This document shows, piece after piece, positions 8,729 through 18,132 of a stretch of DNA of 64,000 bases. Position numbers and translations under genes: made by a program. The first letter of the stretch is position 1. Every line of letters starts with the position of its first letter. Below the pieces are notes generated by a model, which had not been told where the DNA came from, did not search any database, and saw nothing but the letters and a program-made list of their open reading frames with translations. The stretch is from contig NZ_AYTB01000013.1 in assembly GCF_000505545.1 (NCBI RefSeq), positions 266,694 through 330,693 on the forward strand. The letters are read 5' to 3'. Source of the DNA: Kurthia huakuii LAM0618. GTDB lineage: Bacteria > Bacillota > Bacilli > Bacillales_A > Planococcaceae.

Positions 8729-9570
8729 TGAGAACATTTATAAAACAACATAAATTATTGACGTTCTATAGTGTGTTGGTTCTGTTATTATTTGTCGTCA
8801 CGCTCCTAGCACCGTGGCTTGCACCGAATAATCCAACAACTGTGAATTTAGCATTGAAGTTACAAGGTCCATCCGCGCAATATCCGCTTGGTACCGATCA
8901 TTTAGGTCGATGTGTGTTATCGCGACTGCTTATTGGTATGCAAGCATCACTCGGTAGTGCCGCTTTTATTTTTGTTTGTGCGCTATCAATTGGACTTATG
9001 GCGGGGACGATTGCTGGGTATTTTGGTGGCTGGATTGATTATGTGCTCATGCGCATTTGCGAAACGATGATGGCTTTTCCGAATTTGCTGCTCGTTATTG
9101 GACTTGTTGGCATGTTCGGACCAGGGCTAAAACAAGTCGTTTTAGCGCTGATTCTTGTGCAATGGGTTTATTATGCCCGGATTTTCCGCGGCATGGTGCT
9201 ATCGTTGAAAACGGAAAACTATGTGAAGGTTGCGAGGATTAATGGTTCGTCATCGTTTAAAATTATTCGTAAACATATCGTGCCGAATATTATGCCGCCA
9301 TTGCTTGTGATGAGTACGCTTGAGATGGGCTGGTCGATTATGAACATTTCATCGATGTCGTTTTTAGGGCTCGGTGTGCAAGCGCCAACGCCGGAATGGG
9401 GTATGATGATTTTAGAAGGAAAATCTTTTGTTCGTACGAATATCGAGCTAATGCTTTATCCGGGGCTCTGTATTATGCTGGTCGTCATTATTTTTAATTT
9501 ATTGGGCGAATCATTAGCGTCATTATTTGGCGTGAAAAAGCAAGCGTTGAAAGGAAAAGAGGGCTTATGA
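8728..9570 (+). CDS. nikC: NikC-like ABC permease
   Basis: 280-residue permease with an N-terminal OppC-type segment and the loop NYVKVARINGSSSFKIIRKH typical of DppC/NikC. LGTDHLGRCVLSRL is the conserved periplasmic-side motif of this subfamily. Coupled by overlap to both neighbours. Confidence 0.88.
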   Translation: MRTFIKQHKLLTFYSVLVLLLFVVTLLAPWLAPNNPTTVNLALKLQGPSAQYPLGTDHLGRCVLSRLLIGMQASLGSAAFIFVCALSIGLMAGTIAGYFGGWIDYVLMRICETMMAFPNLLLVIGLVGMFGPGLKQVVLALILVQWVYYARIFRGMVLSLKTENYVKVARINGSSSFKIIRKHIVPNIMPPLLVMSTLEMGWSIMNISSMSFLGLGVQAPTPEWGMMILEGKSFVRTNIELMLYPGLCIMLVVIIFNLLGESLASLFGVKKQALKGKEGL

Positions 9571-10361
9571 CGATACCGGTTTTAGAAGTGCAGCAATTAG
9601 CTGTTGAAGTAGCGGGACAGCCGTTACTTTATCCGCTTGATTTGTCAATTGAAGCAGGTGAAGTAGTCGGCTTAGTTGGAGAAAGTGGTAGCGGGAAAAC
9701 GATGACAAGCTTAGCTATTTTTCAGCTGCTGGATGCGTCGCTCACACAGCATGGCTCGATTCGACTCAACGGAGAGGAGCTAACAACGATGAGTGATAAG
9801 GCGTTGCGCCAGCGTCGAGGCAATGAATTAGCGATGATTATGCAAAATCCGATGACCGCTTTTTCACCGCTGTATACGATTGGTTATCAATTTATCGAGC
9901 TGATTCGTCAGCATAGCGCGTGTACGAAAAAGCAGGCCACACAGCGCGCATGCGCGGCGCTAGCAGACGTGCAGCTACAAGCACCAGAAAAATTGCTGAC
10001 ATTGTACCCATTTGAGCTGAGCGGAGGAATGTTACAGCGCGTCATGATTGCATTTGCGGCGGTACTGCGTCCGAAATTAATTATTGCTGATGAGCCGACA
10101 ACAGCGCTCGATTTATACAATCAAAAGGAAGTATTAAAGCATTTAGAGCATATACGGGTCACGCATCAGACGGCGATTTTACTCATTTCGCATGATTTAT
10201 CCGTTATTGCAGAAATGGCGGACCGCGTGCTCGTCATGGAAAAGGGGCATGTTGTCGAAGCAACCGATGTCGTGTCGTTGTTTCAGGCTCCGCAGCACCC
10301 ATATACGCAGCATTTAATAAAGGCACGTTTAACAGTTCCCGCGCTTGAGGAGGGATTGTAG
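9567..10361 (+). CDS. nikD: NikD-like ABC ATP-binding protein
   Basis: 264 residues. Walker A GESGSGKT (near residue 35), signature LSGGM, Walker B IIADEPTTALD and the switch histidine in LLISHDL are all intact. The C-terminal PQHPYTQHLI is the OppD/DppD-type tail. Overlaps nikC by 4 bp. It supplies ATP hydrolysis for import. Confidence 0.9.
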   Translation: MTIPVLEVQQLAVEVAGQPLLYPLDLSIEAGEVVGLVGESGSGKTMTSLAIFQLLDASLTQHGSIRLNGEELTTMSDKALRQRRGNELAMIMQNPMTAFSPLYTIGYQFIELIRQHSACTKKQATQRACAALADVQLQAPEKLLTLYPFELSGGMLQRVMIAFAAVLRPKLIIADEPTTALDLYNQKEVLKHLEHIRVTHQTAILLISHDLSVIAEMADRVLVMEKGHVVEATDVVSLFQAPQHPYTQHLIKARLTVPALEEGL

Positions 10362-11167
10362 TGGCAATTTTAACATTAACGGACATTGCACATAGCTATC
10401 AAAAAAAAGGTCTTTTTCAGCCAAAGCAAGCACCCGTTTTAGAGCATATTTCACTTAATATTCCTGTAGGGCAATGCTTTACGCTACTCGGTGTCAGCGG
10501 TGCGGGGAAATCGACGCTCGGTAATATTATGCTTGGTATTGAGCGCCCGACTCGTGGCACTGTGACATTTTTAGGGCAAAATTTATACGAAGCAAAGGGC
10601 GCTACCTTAAAGCAATTGCGTCGAGAGTTACAAGTCGTTTTTCAAGATTCTTTGTCAGCGGTCGATCCACGTATGACGGCCGAGCAAATTATTGCAGAGC
10701 CACTTGATAATTATCAAATGGTGGCACAAGCGGACAAACGTGCCTATATTACGGAGCTCCTAGAACAGGTGGGACTTAGCGCCGACGATTTAACAAAATA
10801 TCCACGTCAATTTAGCGGTGGGCAGTTGCAGCGTATTAACATAGCACGCGCGCTCGCACTGAAGCCAAAGTTGATTGTGCTAGATGAGCCGATTAGTAGC
10901 TTAGATATGGTCAATCAGCGCCTTATTATCGATTTATTACAGCGCCTAAAAGAAGATTTTCAATTGACCTATGTTTTTATTACACATGATATTAAGGCAG
11001 CCTGTTTATTGTCAGATCATATTGCGATTTTGGAAGCTGGAACGATTACCGAGCAGTATACGACTGTTGCAGACTTTATCGCTTCGACAAAGTCAGCTGC
11101 ACATCATTTGAAAACGAGTCTGTTAGCGGAACATCCTATGAAGCGCACAATTCGCAGCTTACCATAA
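10361..11167 (+). CDS. nikE: NikE-like ABC ATP-binding protein
   Basis: 268 residues, starting at a GTG that shares its first base with the nikD stop. Walker A GVSGAGKST, signature FSGGQLQR, Walker B IVLDEPISSLD and FITHDI are present. Second ATPase of the heterodimer; last gene of the operon, ending before a strong hairpin. Confidence 0.9.
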   Translation: MAILTLTDIAHSYQKKGLFQPKQAPVLEHISLNIPVGQCFTLLGVSGAGKSTLGNIMLGIERPTRGTVTFLGQNLYEAKGATLKQLRRELQVVFQDSLSAVDPRMTAEQIIAEPLDNYQMVAQADKRAYITELLEQVGLSADDLTKYPRQFSGGQLQRINIARALALKPKLIVLDEPISSLDMVNQRLIIDLLQRLKEDFQLTYVFITHDIKAACLLSDHIAILEAGTITEQYTTVADFIASTKSAAHHLKTSLLAEHPMKRTIRSLP

Positions 11168-11246
11168 AAGACTTTACATTCGTATGATACTTCTGTAGGA
11201 TAACAGATAGGGATTGCAGAATGGAAACTGTATGTTAAACATACAT

Positions 11247-11286
11247 AAAAAAGCAGGGATCGTCATGAGGCGATCCCTGCTTTTTT
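11247..11286 (+). terminator. Terminator of nik operon
   Basis: Perfect 16-bp stem (AAAAAAGCAGGGATCG and complement) with an 8-nt loop and a T run on both strands. Confidence 0.9.
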
Positions 11287-11296
11287 GTTGCGTAGT

Positions 11297-11334
11297 TAAA
11301 ACAAAAGAGACTTCGACAATCGTCTAAGTCTCTT
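11297..11334 (-). terminator. Terminator of the small membrane ORF
   Basis: AAGAGACTT-C-GAC / GTC-T-AAGTCTCTT hairpin 12 bp beyond the 54-residue ORF on the minus strand, followed there by TTTTGTTTT. Confidence 0.75.
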
Positions 11335-11345
11335 GCAAGTCAAAA

Positions 11346-11510
11346 CTAATGGGCAACTTTTGTTCCGTTACGTTTTGCTTGGCGGTGTTTTTCAATTTCT
11401 TCAGGTGGTAATGATAAATAGTTGATATCATATGCGTTGATAATGAATAGTCCAATTATAGAGCCAATACCAATTGCCATGAAGATGATAGTAGTAATAA
11501 TAGCCATCAT
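11346..11510 (-). CDS. 54-residue single-pass membrane protein
   Basis: Small frame between two terminators and the RR/HK pair. It has GGAGG 10 nt before the start, an ATG-ATG start, one hydrophobic helix (MAIITTIIFMAIGIGSIIGL, residues 2-21), then a charged tail ending in KRNGTKVAH. A clean ribosome site, its own terminator and sensible codons support a real gene. The family is not recognised. Confidence 0.65.
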   Translation of the reverse strand: MMAIITTIIFMAIGIGSIIGLFIINAYDINYLSLPPEEIEKHRQAKRNGTKVAH

Positions 11511-11741
11511 AGTTATATAACCTCCAATCCTTTTACGCTTATTATAGGCGATTTTTGTGCTTGTGACTACAAGTAAAAGAGAGCCGTTACAAAAAGTTCA
11601 TGAATGACGGCCAAATTTAGCAGTATTATCACGAAATTGTAATCATTTTGCCATTTCTTAAGAAATTCTTCATAATTATCATAAGCAAATGTTCATAAAT
11701 TTTTTATACGATAAAGATACTTCGAGAGGGAGGCAATGGAT

Positions 11742-12437
11742 ATGTATACGATTTTAGTAGTCGATGATGACGCGGATATTCGCAGCGGCATTGAAATTTA
11801 TTTGAAAAATGAAGGGTATGCGGTGCTGCAAGCTGACAACGGCGAAGAGGCGCTTCAAATGCTTGAGACGCATGATGTGCATTTAATTATTTTAGATGTT
11901 ATGATGCCAACATTAGATGGCATTCAAGCAACGTTTAAAATTCGTGCTGAACGTAATATTCCAATTATTATGCTGAGCGCGAAAGTTGAGGAAGCGGATC
12001 AAATTTTAGGATTGTCTGTTGGTGCTGATGATTATATGACGAAGCCATTTCGTCCACTAGAGCTACTAGCACGCGTGAAGTCACAACTTCGCCGCTATAT
12101 GACGCTTGGTACATATGAACTTCAAGATAATAACGCGATGTTAGAAGTGGGTGATTTGCGTATCAATATCGACACGAAGCAATGTTTTGTCAGCGGCAAT
12201 GAAGTAAAATTGACCCCACTAGAATTCCAAATTTTGACGCTCCTCATGCAACACCCGGGGCGCGTTTATCCGATTGAAGCGATTTATGAAGCGGTGTGGC
12301 AAGAGCCAGCGTACAATGCAGCGAATATTGTAGCGGTCCATATTCGTAAAATTCGCGAAAAAGTAGAAGTGAATCCGAAAAACCCACAATATATTAAAGT
12401 GGTGTGGGGTGTAGGCTATAAAATTGAGCAACCGTAG
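11742..12437 (+). CDS. OmpR-family response regulator
   Basis: 231 residues: receiver domain with the phospho-acceptor Asp at residue 52 (LDVMMP), the DD pair near the N terminus and the conserved Lys in KPF, then an OmpR/PhoB winged helix (about 130-230). ATG 11742 is chosen over 11736 because GGGAGG ends 8 nt before it. It pairs with the kinase 90 bp downstream. The genes it controls are not visible; the nik operon and the small membrane ORF are neighbours but no shared site was found. Confidence 0.88.
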   Translation: MYTILVVDDDADIRSGIEIYLKNEGYAVLQADNGEEALQMLETHDVHLIILDVMMPTLDGIQATFKIRAERNIPIIMLSAKVEEADQILGLSVGADDYMTKPFRPLELLARVKSQLRRYMTLGTYELQDNNAMLEVGDLRINIDTKQCFVSGNEVKLTPLEFQILTLLMQHPGRVYPIEAIYEAVWQEPAYNAANIVAVHIRKIREKVEVNPKNPQYIKVVWGVGYKIEQP

Positions 12438-12527
12438 TTGGTCTATCGTGGCAACGGTACTAGGTGTGTGTACAATTTTAATGTGTCTATTGCACTTTCT
12501 CTCACTAAATTTAATGAGGTGATGACG

Positions 12528-14627
12528 TTGAGAAGGGTATTGATTAGCATTTTGCTGGCGCTTAGTTGTATCGCATTTGCGGCACTTGTGAGCGTTGGCG
12601 TGAATCAAAAAACGCAAGACAGTCTTATGATTAACAATCAAGTTTATTCGATTGAACGGGAATTGCAACAAAAAATTCTTTTGCATTATAAGCTCGAGGA
12701 GTTGTTGAAAGAAACGACAGTGACAAATGATGATTTGCGCGCTTATCGTGAGAGTTTAGCGCCTTCTGAATCGGAGCGTGAGAATAATTTACGCAGAACG
12801 TATAGTAATGCGATGAGCTATAAAACAACAGCGCAGCAAAAAAAAGACTTACAACAAGAGCTAAAAAAAGCATTAGCATACAATAAAAAAATTTACAATG
12901 ATGATGCATTTACGAAAAAAATTGTGTTGAACATTAAAAAACGACAACTAAAAGAAGCCTATCATGCGCTAGAAGAAGCGAATTATAGCTATGACATGGC
13001 AGGCATTACGTATAACATTACGAATGTTCAAACAGGGGAATTAATTTCGAATGAACAAGAGCCTCAAAAAGCGGCTTTTTCTAAGTCGTATAAAAATTTT
13101 GTGTCGGATTTTAATTCCGATTATTTAGTAGGTGCATATGATGAGAACTACAATGATGTCGTACATTTATCGTTAATGCCTGAAAACTATAAGAAATATA
13201 ATGTGACTTGGTATTTACCTGTGTCGGAAAAGGAACATACGTTATTAGGTGAAGCATTGCAAAGCCAAGAAGATTTAGCGATGTTTACACGCATGATTCA
13301 AATCGCCGGTGCTATTACGCTTATTGTCGCAGTTATTTTATGGGTGCCGATTCGAAATCGTTATCCACGCATGACATGGCCGATTGATATTTTAGCGCTG
13401 GCGTCCATGGCAATTTTAGTAGCGGGGTTATTATTAGGTGGCATTGCGAGTGGTATTTTTAATGCGAGTAGCGAGCTAAATGGTCGAGCTTATTTAACGC
13501 TTGCTGCAGTGTGGACGACGGCTGCGTTCTTAATTTATTGGTTGTTGCAGTTTGTTCATACAATTGTGTATGCATTACATGAACGAAATATTCGTGAGCG
13601 ACTATTTATTGTGAAATTAGCTCGGACGCTCGTACAAGCATTTGGTACACCGCAATATACGATGTTTTTATTGTTTTCATGGTTTGCCTTTTTCTTAGCA
13701 GGCTTTGGATTCCTTATCATAATGGAAGCGGGCTTTAGTATCGATATTTTCTCAATCTATATTATTTTATGGCTCATCGTTATGGTGCCGATTATGTACA
13801 TAGCGCTTAAACATATTGGCTCGGTAAATTATGTCATGGACCAAACGAAAGAAATTGCGCTTGGCAATAAAAATGTTGTGCCGTTACAAGGCTCGACACC
13901 ACTGGCGAAACATTCACAGCGCATTCAACATTTAAAAACAGGTGTGGATGAATCGATGGCTGAAAAGCAAAAAAGTGAACGCATGAAAACGGAACTGATT
14001 ACGAATGTCAGTCACGATTTACGTACGCCGCTGACCGCGATGATGACGTATACCGATTTATTGAAAAATCCAAATTTAACGGCTGACGAACATGCGAAAT
14101 ATGTCGACGTGCTCGATGCGAAAACACAGAAGCTAAAGCTATTAATCGATGATTTATTTGATGTAACAAAAATGGCGTCTGGGCAAGTAGAACTGCACAA
14201 ACAGACGATTGATTACGTGCAATTATTGCAGCAACTTGTCGGTGAGCAGGAAGAGCTCGCAGCGGAGCATCAATTAACGATTCGCACGCAATTAGATGCC
14301 GAAACATACCCGATTACCGTTGATGCGGCTAAATGGGCGCGCATGATTGATAATCTACTTGGCAATGCTATTAAATATAGCGCGGCAAATACACGCATTC
14401 ATGTGCAATTAAAAGAAGGGACATTGACGATTAAAAATGTTTCCGCCTATGAACTAAGCGAAGATGTCGATGAACTCGTTGACCGCTTTAAGCGCGGTGA
14501 TGCATCGCGCCATACGGAAGGCTCTGGTCTAGGGTTAGCGATTGCGCAATCGATTGCGAATTTGCATGGCACGCATTTAACAATTCAAGTAGACGGTGAT
14601 TTGTTTAAAGTAATCGTTTCGCTATAA
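12528..14627 (+). CDS. Polytopic sensor histidine kinase
   Basis: About 699 residues. Start chosen at TTG 12528, since GAGGTGATGACG fits the anti-SD tail directly ahead of it; an upstream in-frame start at 12438 has no such site. Order: TM helix, about 230-residue extracytoplasmic region, then a cluster of six or so TM helices, then HisKA with His496 in NVSHDLRTPL, and an HATPase domain with N box DNLLGNAIKYS and G box GSGLGLAIAQS. The unusually large multi-helix region between sensor and kinase distinguishes it from simple two-TM kinases. Ligand unknown. Confidence 0.85.
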   Translation: MRRVLISILLALSCIAFAALVSVGVNQKTQDSLMINNQVYSIERELQQKILLHYKLEELLKETTVTNDDLRAYRESLAPSESERENNLRRTYSNAMSYKTTAQQKKDLQQELKKALAYNKKIYNDDAFTKKIVLNIKKRQLKEAYHALEEANYSYDMAGITYNITNVQTGELISNEQEPQKAAFSKSYKNFVSDFNSDYLVGAYDENYNDVVHLSLMPENYKKYNVTWYLPVSEKEHTLLGEALQSQEDLAMFTRMIQIAGAITLIVAVILWVPIRNRYPRMTWPIDILALASMAILVAGLLLGGIASGIFNASSELNGRAYLTLAAVWTTAAFLIYWLLQFVHTIVYALHERNIRERLFIVKLARTLVQAFGTPQYTMFLLFSWFAFFLAGFGFLIIMEAGFSIDIFSIYIILWLIVMVPIMYIALKHIGSVNYVMDQTKEIALGNKNVVPLQGSTPLAKHSQRIQHLKTGVDESMAEKQKSERMKTELITNVSHDLRTPLTAMMTYTDLLKNPNLTADEHAKYVDVLDAKTQKLKLLIDDLFDVTKMASGQVELHKQTIDYVQLLQQLVGEQEELAAEHQLTIRTQLDAETYPITVDAAKWARMIDNLLGNAIKYSAANTRIHVQLKEGTLTIKNVSAYELSEDVDELVDRFKRGDASRHTEGSGLGLAIAQSIANLHGTHLTIQVDGDLFKVIVSL

Positions 14628-14628
14628 A

Positions 14629-14668
14629 TAAAAAGTAGGAGTCGCAATTATGCGATTCCTACTTTTTG
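14629..14668 (+). terminator. Convergent terminator
   Basis: AAAAGTAGGAGTCGCA / TGCGATTCCTACTTTT, 16-bp near-perfect stem with T runs on both sides, between the kinase (plus) and a universal stress gene (minus). Confidence 0.88.
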
Positions 14669-14669
14669 T

Positions 14670-15107
14670 TTATGGGCGACGTACGACTAAAACGTCGCAA
14701 GTTGCGGTGCGCAGTACAGCACTTGCAACGCTACCAACGACAAGGTGGTCAAGTCCACGTACACTTGATGCGCCGATGATGATCAGGTCTGCTTGAACAT
14801 CTTTGGCAATTTTTTTCGTAATAATTGAGCGCGGCGAACCGGCTTCAACGATGATGTTAAATTGTGTTTCAGGCATGCCACTTTGTTCGATGAAATGCTT
14901 CACCGCTTCTGCGGCTTTGGCGCGTGCTGTTTCTTTTAATTTTTCTTCTGTTTGCGTTAAATTTTCATAGCTTGGCCAGTTACGTGTATCAACCACGTTG
15001 GCAACATGAATTTTTGCGGCATTGCGTCCTGCCACGTCAATTGCGTGTTCTAATACGAGCGGTGATACTTCAGAGCCATCAATACAAACTAAAATTTGTT
15101 GATACAT
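14670..15107 (-). CDS. Universal stress protein (UspA family)
   Basis: 145 residues starting at MYQQILVCIDGS; the ATG at 15107 has GGAGGG 7 nt before it, so the upstream extension is rejected. The C-terminal ATP-binding loop (IGASSVRGLDHLVVGSVASAVL, broken here as G-2x-G-9x-GS) is complete, so the nucleotide-binding type is likely. Paralogous to the next gene. Tandem usp genes are common stress-response genes in Firmicutes. Confidence 0.88.
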   Translation of the reverse strand: MYQQILVCIDGSEVSPLVLEHAIDVAGRNAAKIHVANVVDTRNWPSYENLTQTEEKLKETARAKAAEAVKHFIEQSGMPETQFNIIVEAGSPRSIITKKIAKDVQADLIIIGASSVRGLDHLVVGSVASAVLRTATCDVLVVRRP

Positions 15108-15164
15108 AAAAAATCCCTCCCTACATCTAGTATACATGGTGTAGCGAAGGGAATCGACAACTAT

Positions 15165-15614
15165 TTACATATCTGGATGAACAACGAGCACATCACATTT
15201 GGCTGTATTTAAAATATGCATCGTCACATTCCCAACAAAGCGTTCGGCTCCTTTTTTTGGACTGCGTGCTCCACAAATAATAAGACCTGGTTTAATTTCT
15301 TTGGCAATTTTTGGTGTAATTAACTTTCTAGGCGAACCAGCTTCTACGATGATTTTCACACGATCATAACGTTCGGGTGTATCGGATTGCGCTTTATACG
15401 CCGCAACGACTTCTTCACATTTTTTATAAGCATCATCAGTCATTTGTTCAAATGTCATGGCAACATAGCTCTTCATATACGGTATGGCGCGCATATCGAT
15501 AATACGTACTAAATAAACGTCCGAATCATAACGTCCTGCAACGACAATTGCTTGTTCAAATAATTTATACGACATTTCTGTTCCATCTACACAAACCATG
15601 ATTTTTTCATACAT
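15165..15614 (-). CDS. Universal stress protein (UspA family), paralogue
   Basis: 149 residues with the same fold and MYEKIMVCVDGTEMS start; GGGAGGG upstream. The C-terminal loop ICGARSPKKGAERFVGNVT keeps the small-residue spacing but has K-K where the paralogue has R-G, so ATP binding is less certain. Own promoter: -35 TTGAAG and -10 TATAAA with 17-bp spacing lie upstream, overlapped by a cre-like sequence. Confidence 0.87.
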   Translation of the reverse strand: MYEKIMVCVDGTEMSYKLFEQAIVVAGRYDSDVYLVRIIDMRAIPYMKSYVAMTFEQMTDDAYKKCEEVVAAYKAQSDTPERYDRVKIIVEAGSPRKLITPKIAKEIKPGLIICGARSPKKGAERFVGNVTMHILNTAKCDVLVVHPDM

Positions 15615-15656
15615 GTGAAACCCTCCCTATTAGTTTTATAGTTTATATAGCACTTT

Positions 15657-15670
15657 TGTAAGCGCTTCAA
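15657..15670. promoter_or_regulatory. cre-like site over usp promoter
   Basis: TGTAAGCGCTTCAA matches the CcpA cre core TGNAANCGNNNNCA with one mismatch and overlaps the -35 of the 15165-15614 gene, a position that would repress. Confidence 0.4.
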
Positions 15671-15751
15671 ACCTCCACTGGCACTTGTGGCACAAAAATG
15701 AATAAGGCGAATATTGTCAATTCCTCCCCTCCTTGTCTATACCCGTATTTG

Positions 15752-15791
15752 TTCTGAGAAATGTGGGTATAGGGTAATAATTCTGAGAAAT
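15752..15791. repeat. Direct repeats TTCTGAGAAAT before NERD-helicase
   Basis: TTCTGAGAAAT occurs at 15752-15762 and 15781-15791, 29 bp apart, and 10 bases of it recur inverted at 17878-17887, just after the same gene. A CTATACCC/GGGTATAG inverted pair (15737-15744, 15765-15772) surrounds the first copy. Possible operator; role unknown. Confidence 0.45.
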
Positions 15792-15804
15792 AGGAGTGAT
15801 GAAC

Positions 15805-17832
15805 GTGAAGAATAGTGACAACATGAGCGAGCGCTTTATCGAAATGGAACGGCTTGAACGTTCAAAGGATTCACATGAATGGCTCCTTTGGCAGACGATA
15901 AAAGAAACTTTCGCGAAGCGGACCAGTAAAAGTTATTGGCGCTTTCCTTTATATACGCTAATTGAAGACCGTATGCAGCAACCTGATCTGTTAATTATTG
16001 ACCGTGAGGAAGGTATTTTTTTGATTCAAGTGCACCTAGGCGAGCTTGATGAGCAAGAACTAATTGCTGCTAAACAGCGCGTTGATGCTCATCTTGAGGC
16101 GTTGATAGACATGTTTAATCGCGATCCGCGCACAGAAAATAAAGTAAATGGTAAGGTGTTTGTAGCCGTACCACATGCGGCTCACCAGCAAGTTGCAAAA
16201 AATGAAGGATGTTTAGGGGCAGAAATGTTGACGCCTAACCGGCTGTTGCAAGCTATGAAAGAGGCGCCGTACCAAGTGAAAGGGGCACGCTTAAATGAGG
16301 AGCGCTTTTTGCTTATACAATCGCTGCTAAATGGCAATCGTATGCGTGAGCGTGAGCAGCGCCCGGAAAAGAGTGGCACGCGTTATGAAGTTATTTACGA
16401 GCTCTCAAAGCAAACGCGAGAAGTGGATTTAAAGCAGCATGAGCTCGGCAAAATAATTCCACCGGGGCAACAGCGGATTCGTGGTATTGCTGGTACCGGG
16501 AAAACGGTTGTGCAATGTCAAAAAGCTGCGCATATGCATTTAAAACATCCGGAGTGGCAAATTGGCTTTGTGTATTATTCGCCGCATTTACAGGCGACTA
16601 TTATTGAGCAAATCGATCATTGGCTACGTTATTTTAGCAATGATACGATTAATTATGAAATGGCACAACATCAAATTCGTATCATGCCATTTTTTGGTGA
16701 CGAAGGTTTTTACGCGACGGTGTGCGATGCGCATAGCTATGAGCCACCAAGTGAAACATTGCTTGAAAAACAACAACATATTACGTCTAAAAGTGATTTA
16801 GTTGGAGCGTTGTGCTGTGAATTTTTAAACAATGTTTATATTTTTACACAGCTATACGATGCGTTATTAGTCGATGAAGGCGAATGTTTCGTGACGCAAG
16901 ATGCATATCGTTTTGAGGATAAACAAGCCTTTTATTGGCTCGCCTATCAGCTCGTACAGCCACTTGCCAATGAGAAGGTGAATCGCCGCCTAATCTGGGC
17001 ATACGATGAAAGTACGGATTTAACGAAAATGTTGACGCCGACTGCACGTGATTTATTTGGTGAGGACCTAACATTTCGCCATTTTGTGACCGGTATGCAC
17101 AAAGGCGGTTTATTAAAGAGTGATATCATGCAGCGTTGCTATCGCACACCAGGGTCGATTATTGTCGCCGCACATACGATTGGCATGGGGCTGTTGCGGC
17201 AACGTGGTATGTTAGCGGGTATTACAACGAAAGATGCCTGGCAACATCTTGGCTATGATGTACGAATGGGCGTGTTTCAAGAAGGGGAACGAATCGTGCT
17301 ATATCGTCCTCCAGAGCATTCGCCAAGCATTGTGCAAAAGCTCTGGAAGGGCGATGTGTTGACGCTTGCCACACATCCGTCACGCCAACAAGAACTCGAT
17401 GATTTAGCGAGGCGCTTGCAGCAAAATGTATATGACGATGAACTTGATATAACACGTCATATTGCGGTACTAGTCTTTGGTGATGATGAGGCGTTATTAA
17501 TGGAAGTTGCAGACGGGCTAAACCAACGTGGTATACAGACGCACATACCTGATGAAGAAACATTTTCGATGCCGGGTGTGGTGACTGTGACAACGGTTCA
17601 GCGCGCGCGCGGGCATGAGGCGTACATGATTTATATTGTTGGTATCGACAAGCTTGCGCGTCAAGAGTCCAATCAAGCGTTACGCAATGAGTTGTTTATG
17701 GCGCTGCTTCGCACGAAAGGTTGGTGTCATCTGTCGGGTATTGATGGGGGAATCTTTTATGAAGAATTACGTGATGTGATGCAATGTGGCAATACAATCA
17801 CGTTTACGTTTAAAAAAAGTACCGATCGTTAG
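15805..17832 (+). CDS. NERD-domain / UvrD-type helicase-like protein
   Basis: About 675 residues. GTG 15805 is preferred: AGGAG ends 8 nt before it. The N-terminal NERD nuclease-like domain (about 20-130) contains QPDLLIIDREEGIFLIQVHLG, in which the usual catalytic ExK is QVH, so nuclease activity is doubtful. It is followed by a superfamily-1 helicase part: motif I GIAGTGKTVV (about residue 230), Walker B-like LLVDEGECF, and a C-terminal motif resembling UvrD VTTVQRARGHEA. Proteins of this build are thought to act on nucleic acids; the specific role is unknown. Stands alone. Confidence 0.8.
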   Translation: MKNSDNMSERFIEMERLERSKDSHEWLLWQTIKETFAKRTSKSYWRFPLYTLIEDRMQQPDLLIIDREEGIFLIQVHLGELDEQELIAAKQRVDAHLEALIDMFNRDPRTENKVNGKVFVAVPHAAHQQVAKNEGCLGAEMLTPNRLLQAMKEAPYQVKGARLNEERFLLIQSLLNGNRMREREQRPEKSGTRYEVIYELSKQTREVDLKQHELGKIIPPGQQRIRGIAGTGKTVVQCQKAAHMHLKHPEWQIGFVYYSPHLQATIIEQIDHWLRYFSNDTINYEMAQHQIRIMPFFGDEGFYATVCDAHSYEPPSETLLEKQQHITSKSDLVGALCCEFLNNVYIFTQLYDALLVDEGECFVTQDAYRFEDKQAFYWLAYQLVQPLANEKVNRRLIWAYDESTDLTKMLTPTARDLFGEDLTFRHFVTGMHKGGLLKSDIMQRCYRTPGSIIVAAHTIGMGLLRQRGMLAGITTKDAWQHLGYDVRMGVFQEGERIVLYRPPEHSPSIVQKLWKGDVLTLATHPSRQQELDDLARRLQQNVYDDELDITRHIAVLVFGDDEALLMEVADGLNQRGIQTHIPDEETFSMPGVVTVTTVQRARGHEAYMIYIVGIDKLARQESNQALRNELFMALLRTKGWCHLSGIDGGIFYEELRDVMQCGNTITFTFKKSTDR

Positions 17833-18132
17833 CGCTTCTTAAATAATGAATGACTAATTTCGTCATAATTATCAGAAATTTCTCAGACGTCAAATAGCGT
17901 GTTTTCGATATGACATATTTTTAAAAAGCGATAATGCTAGGAGACAAGGCTTGTATATGGCGTAAATAATTGTTTAACGATGGAAAAAGCAGCTCTTTTC
18001 TAGTTTGAATCGAGCTGTTTTTGTTTGTTTTTAGCACTTATTTTTTAGAGAGGGAAAAATAACATAAAATCATCACGTTAATCTTATGAAAAGAGGGTAA
18101 TAAACAATTAAATACAGTAAAGGGGTGTTTCG
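17833..18132. other. Intergenic, with one hairpin terminator
   Basis: 300 bp without a gene. It holds the inverted motif at 17878 and a terminator-like hairpin at 17984-18025 (GCAGCTC / GAGCTGT, 16-nt loop, T-rich tail). The hairpin is 150 bp past the helicase gene, so a long 3' UTR or a short separate transcript is possible. Confidence 0.5.

Noticed and set aside
17984..18025. Stand-alone small RNA at 18 kb
   Set aside because: Only a terminator-like hairpin is visible; no clear promoter at proper distance.
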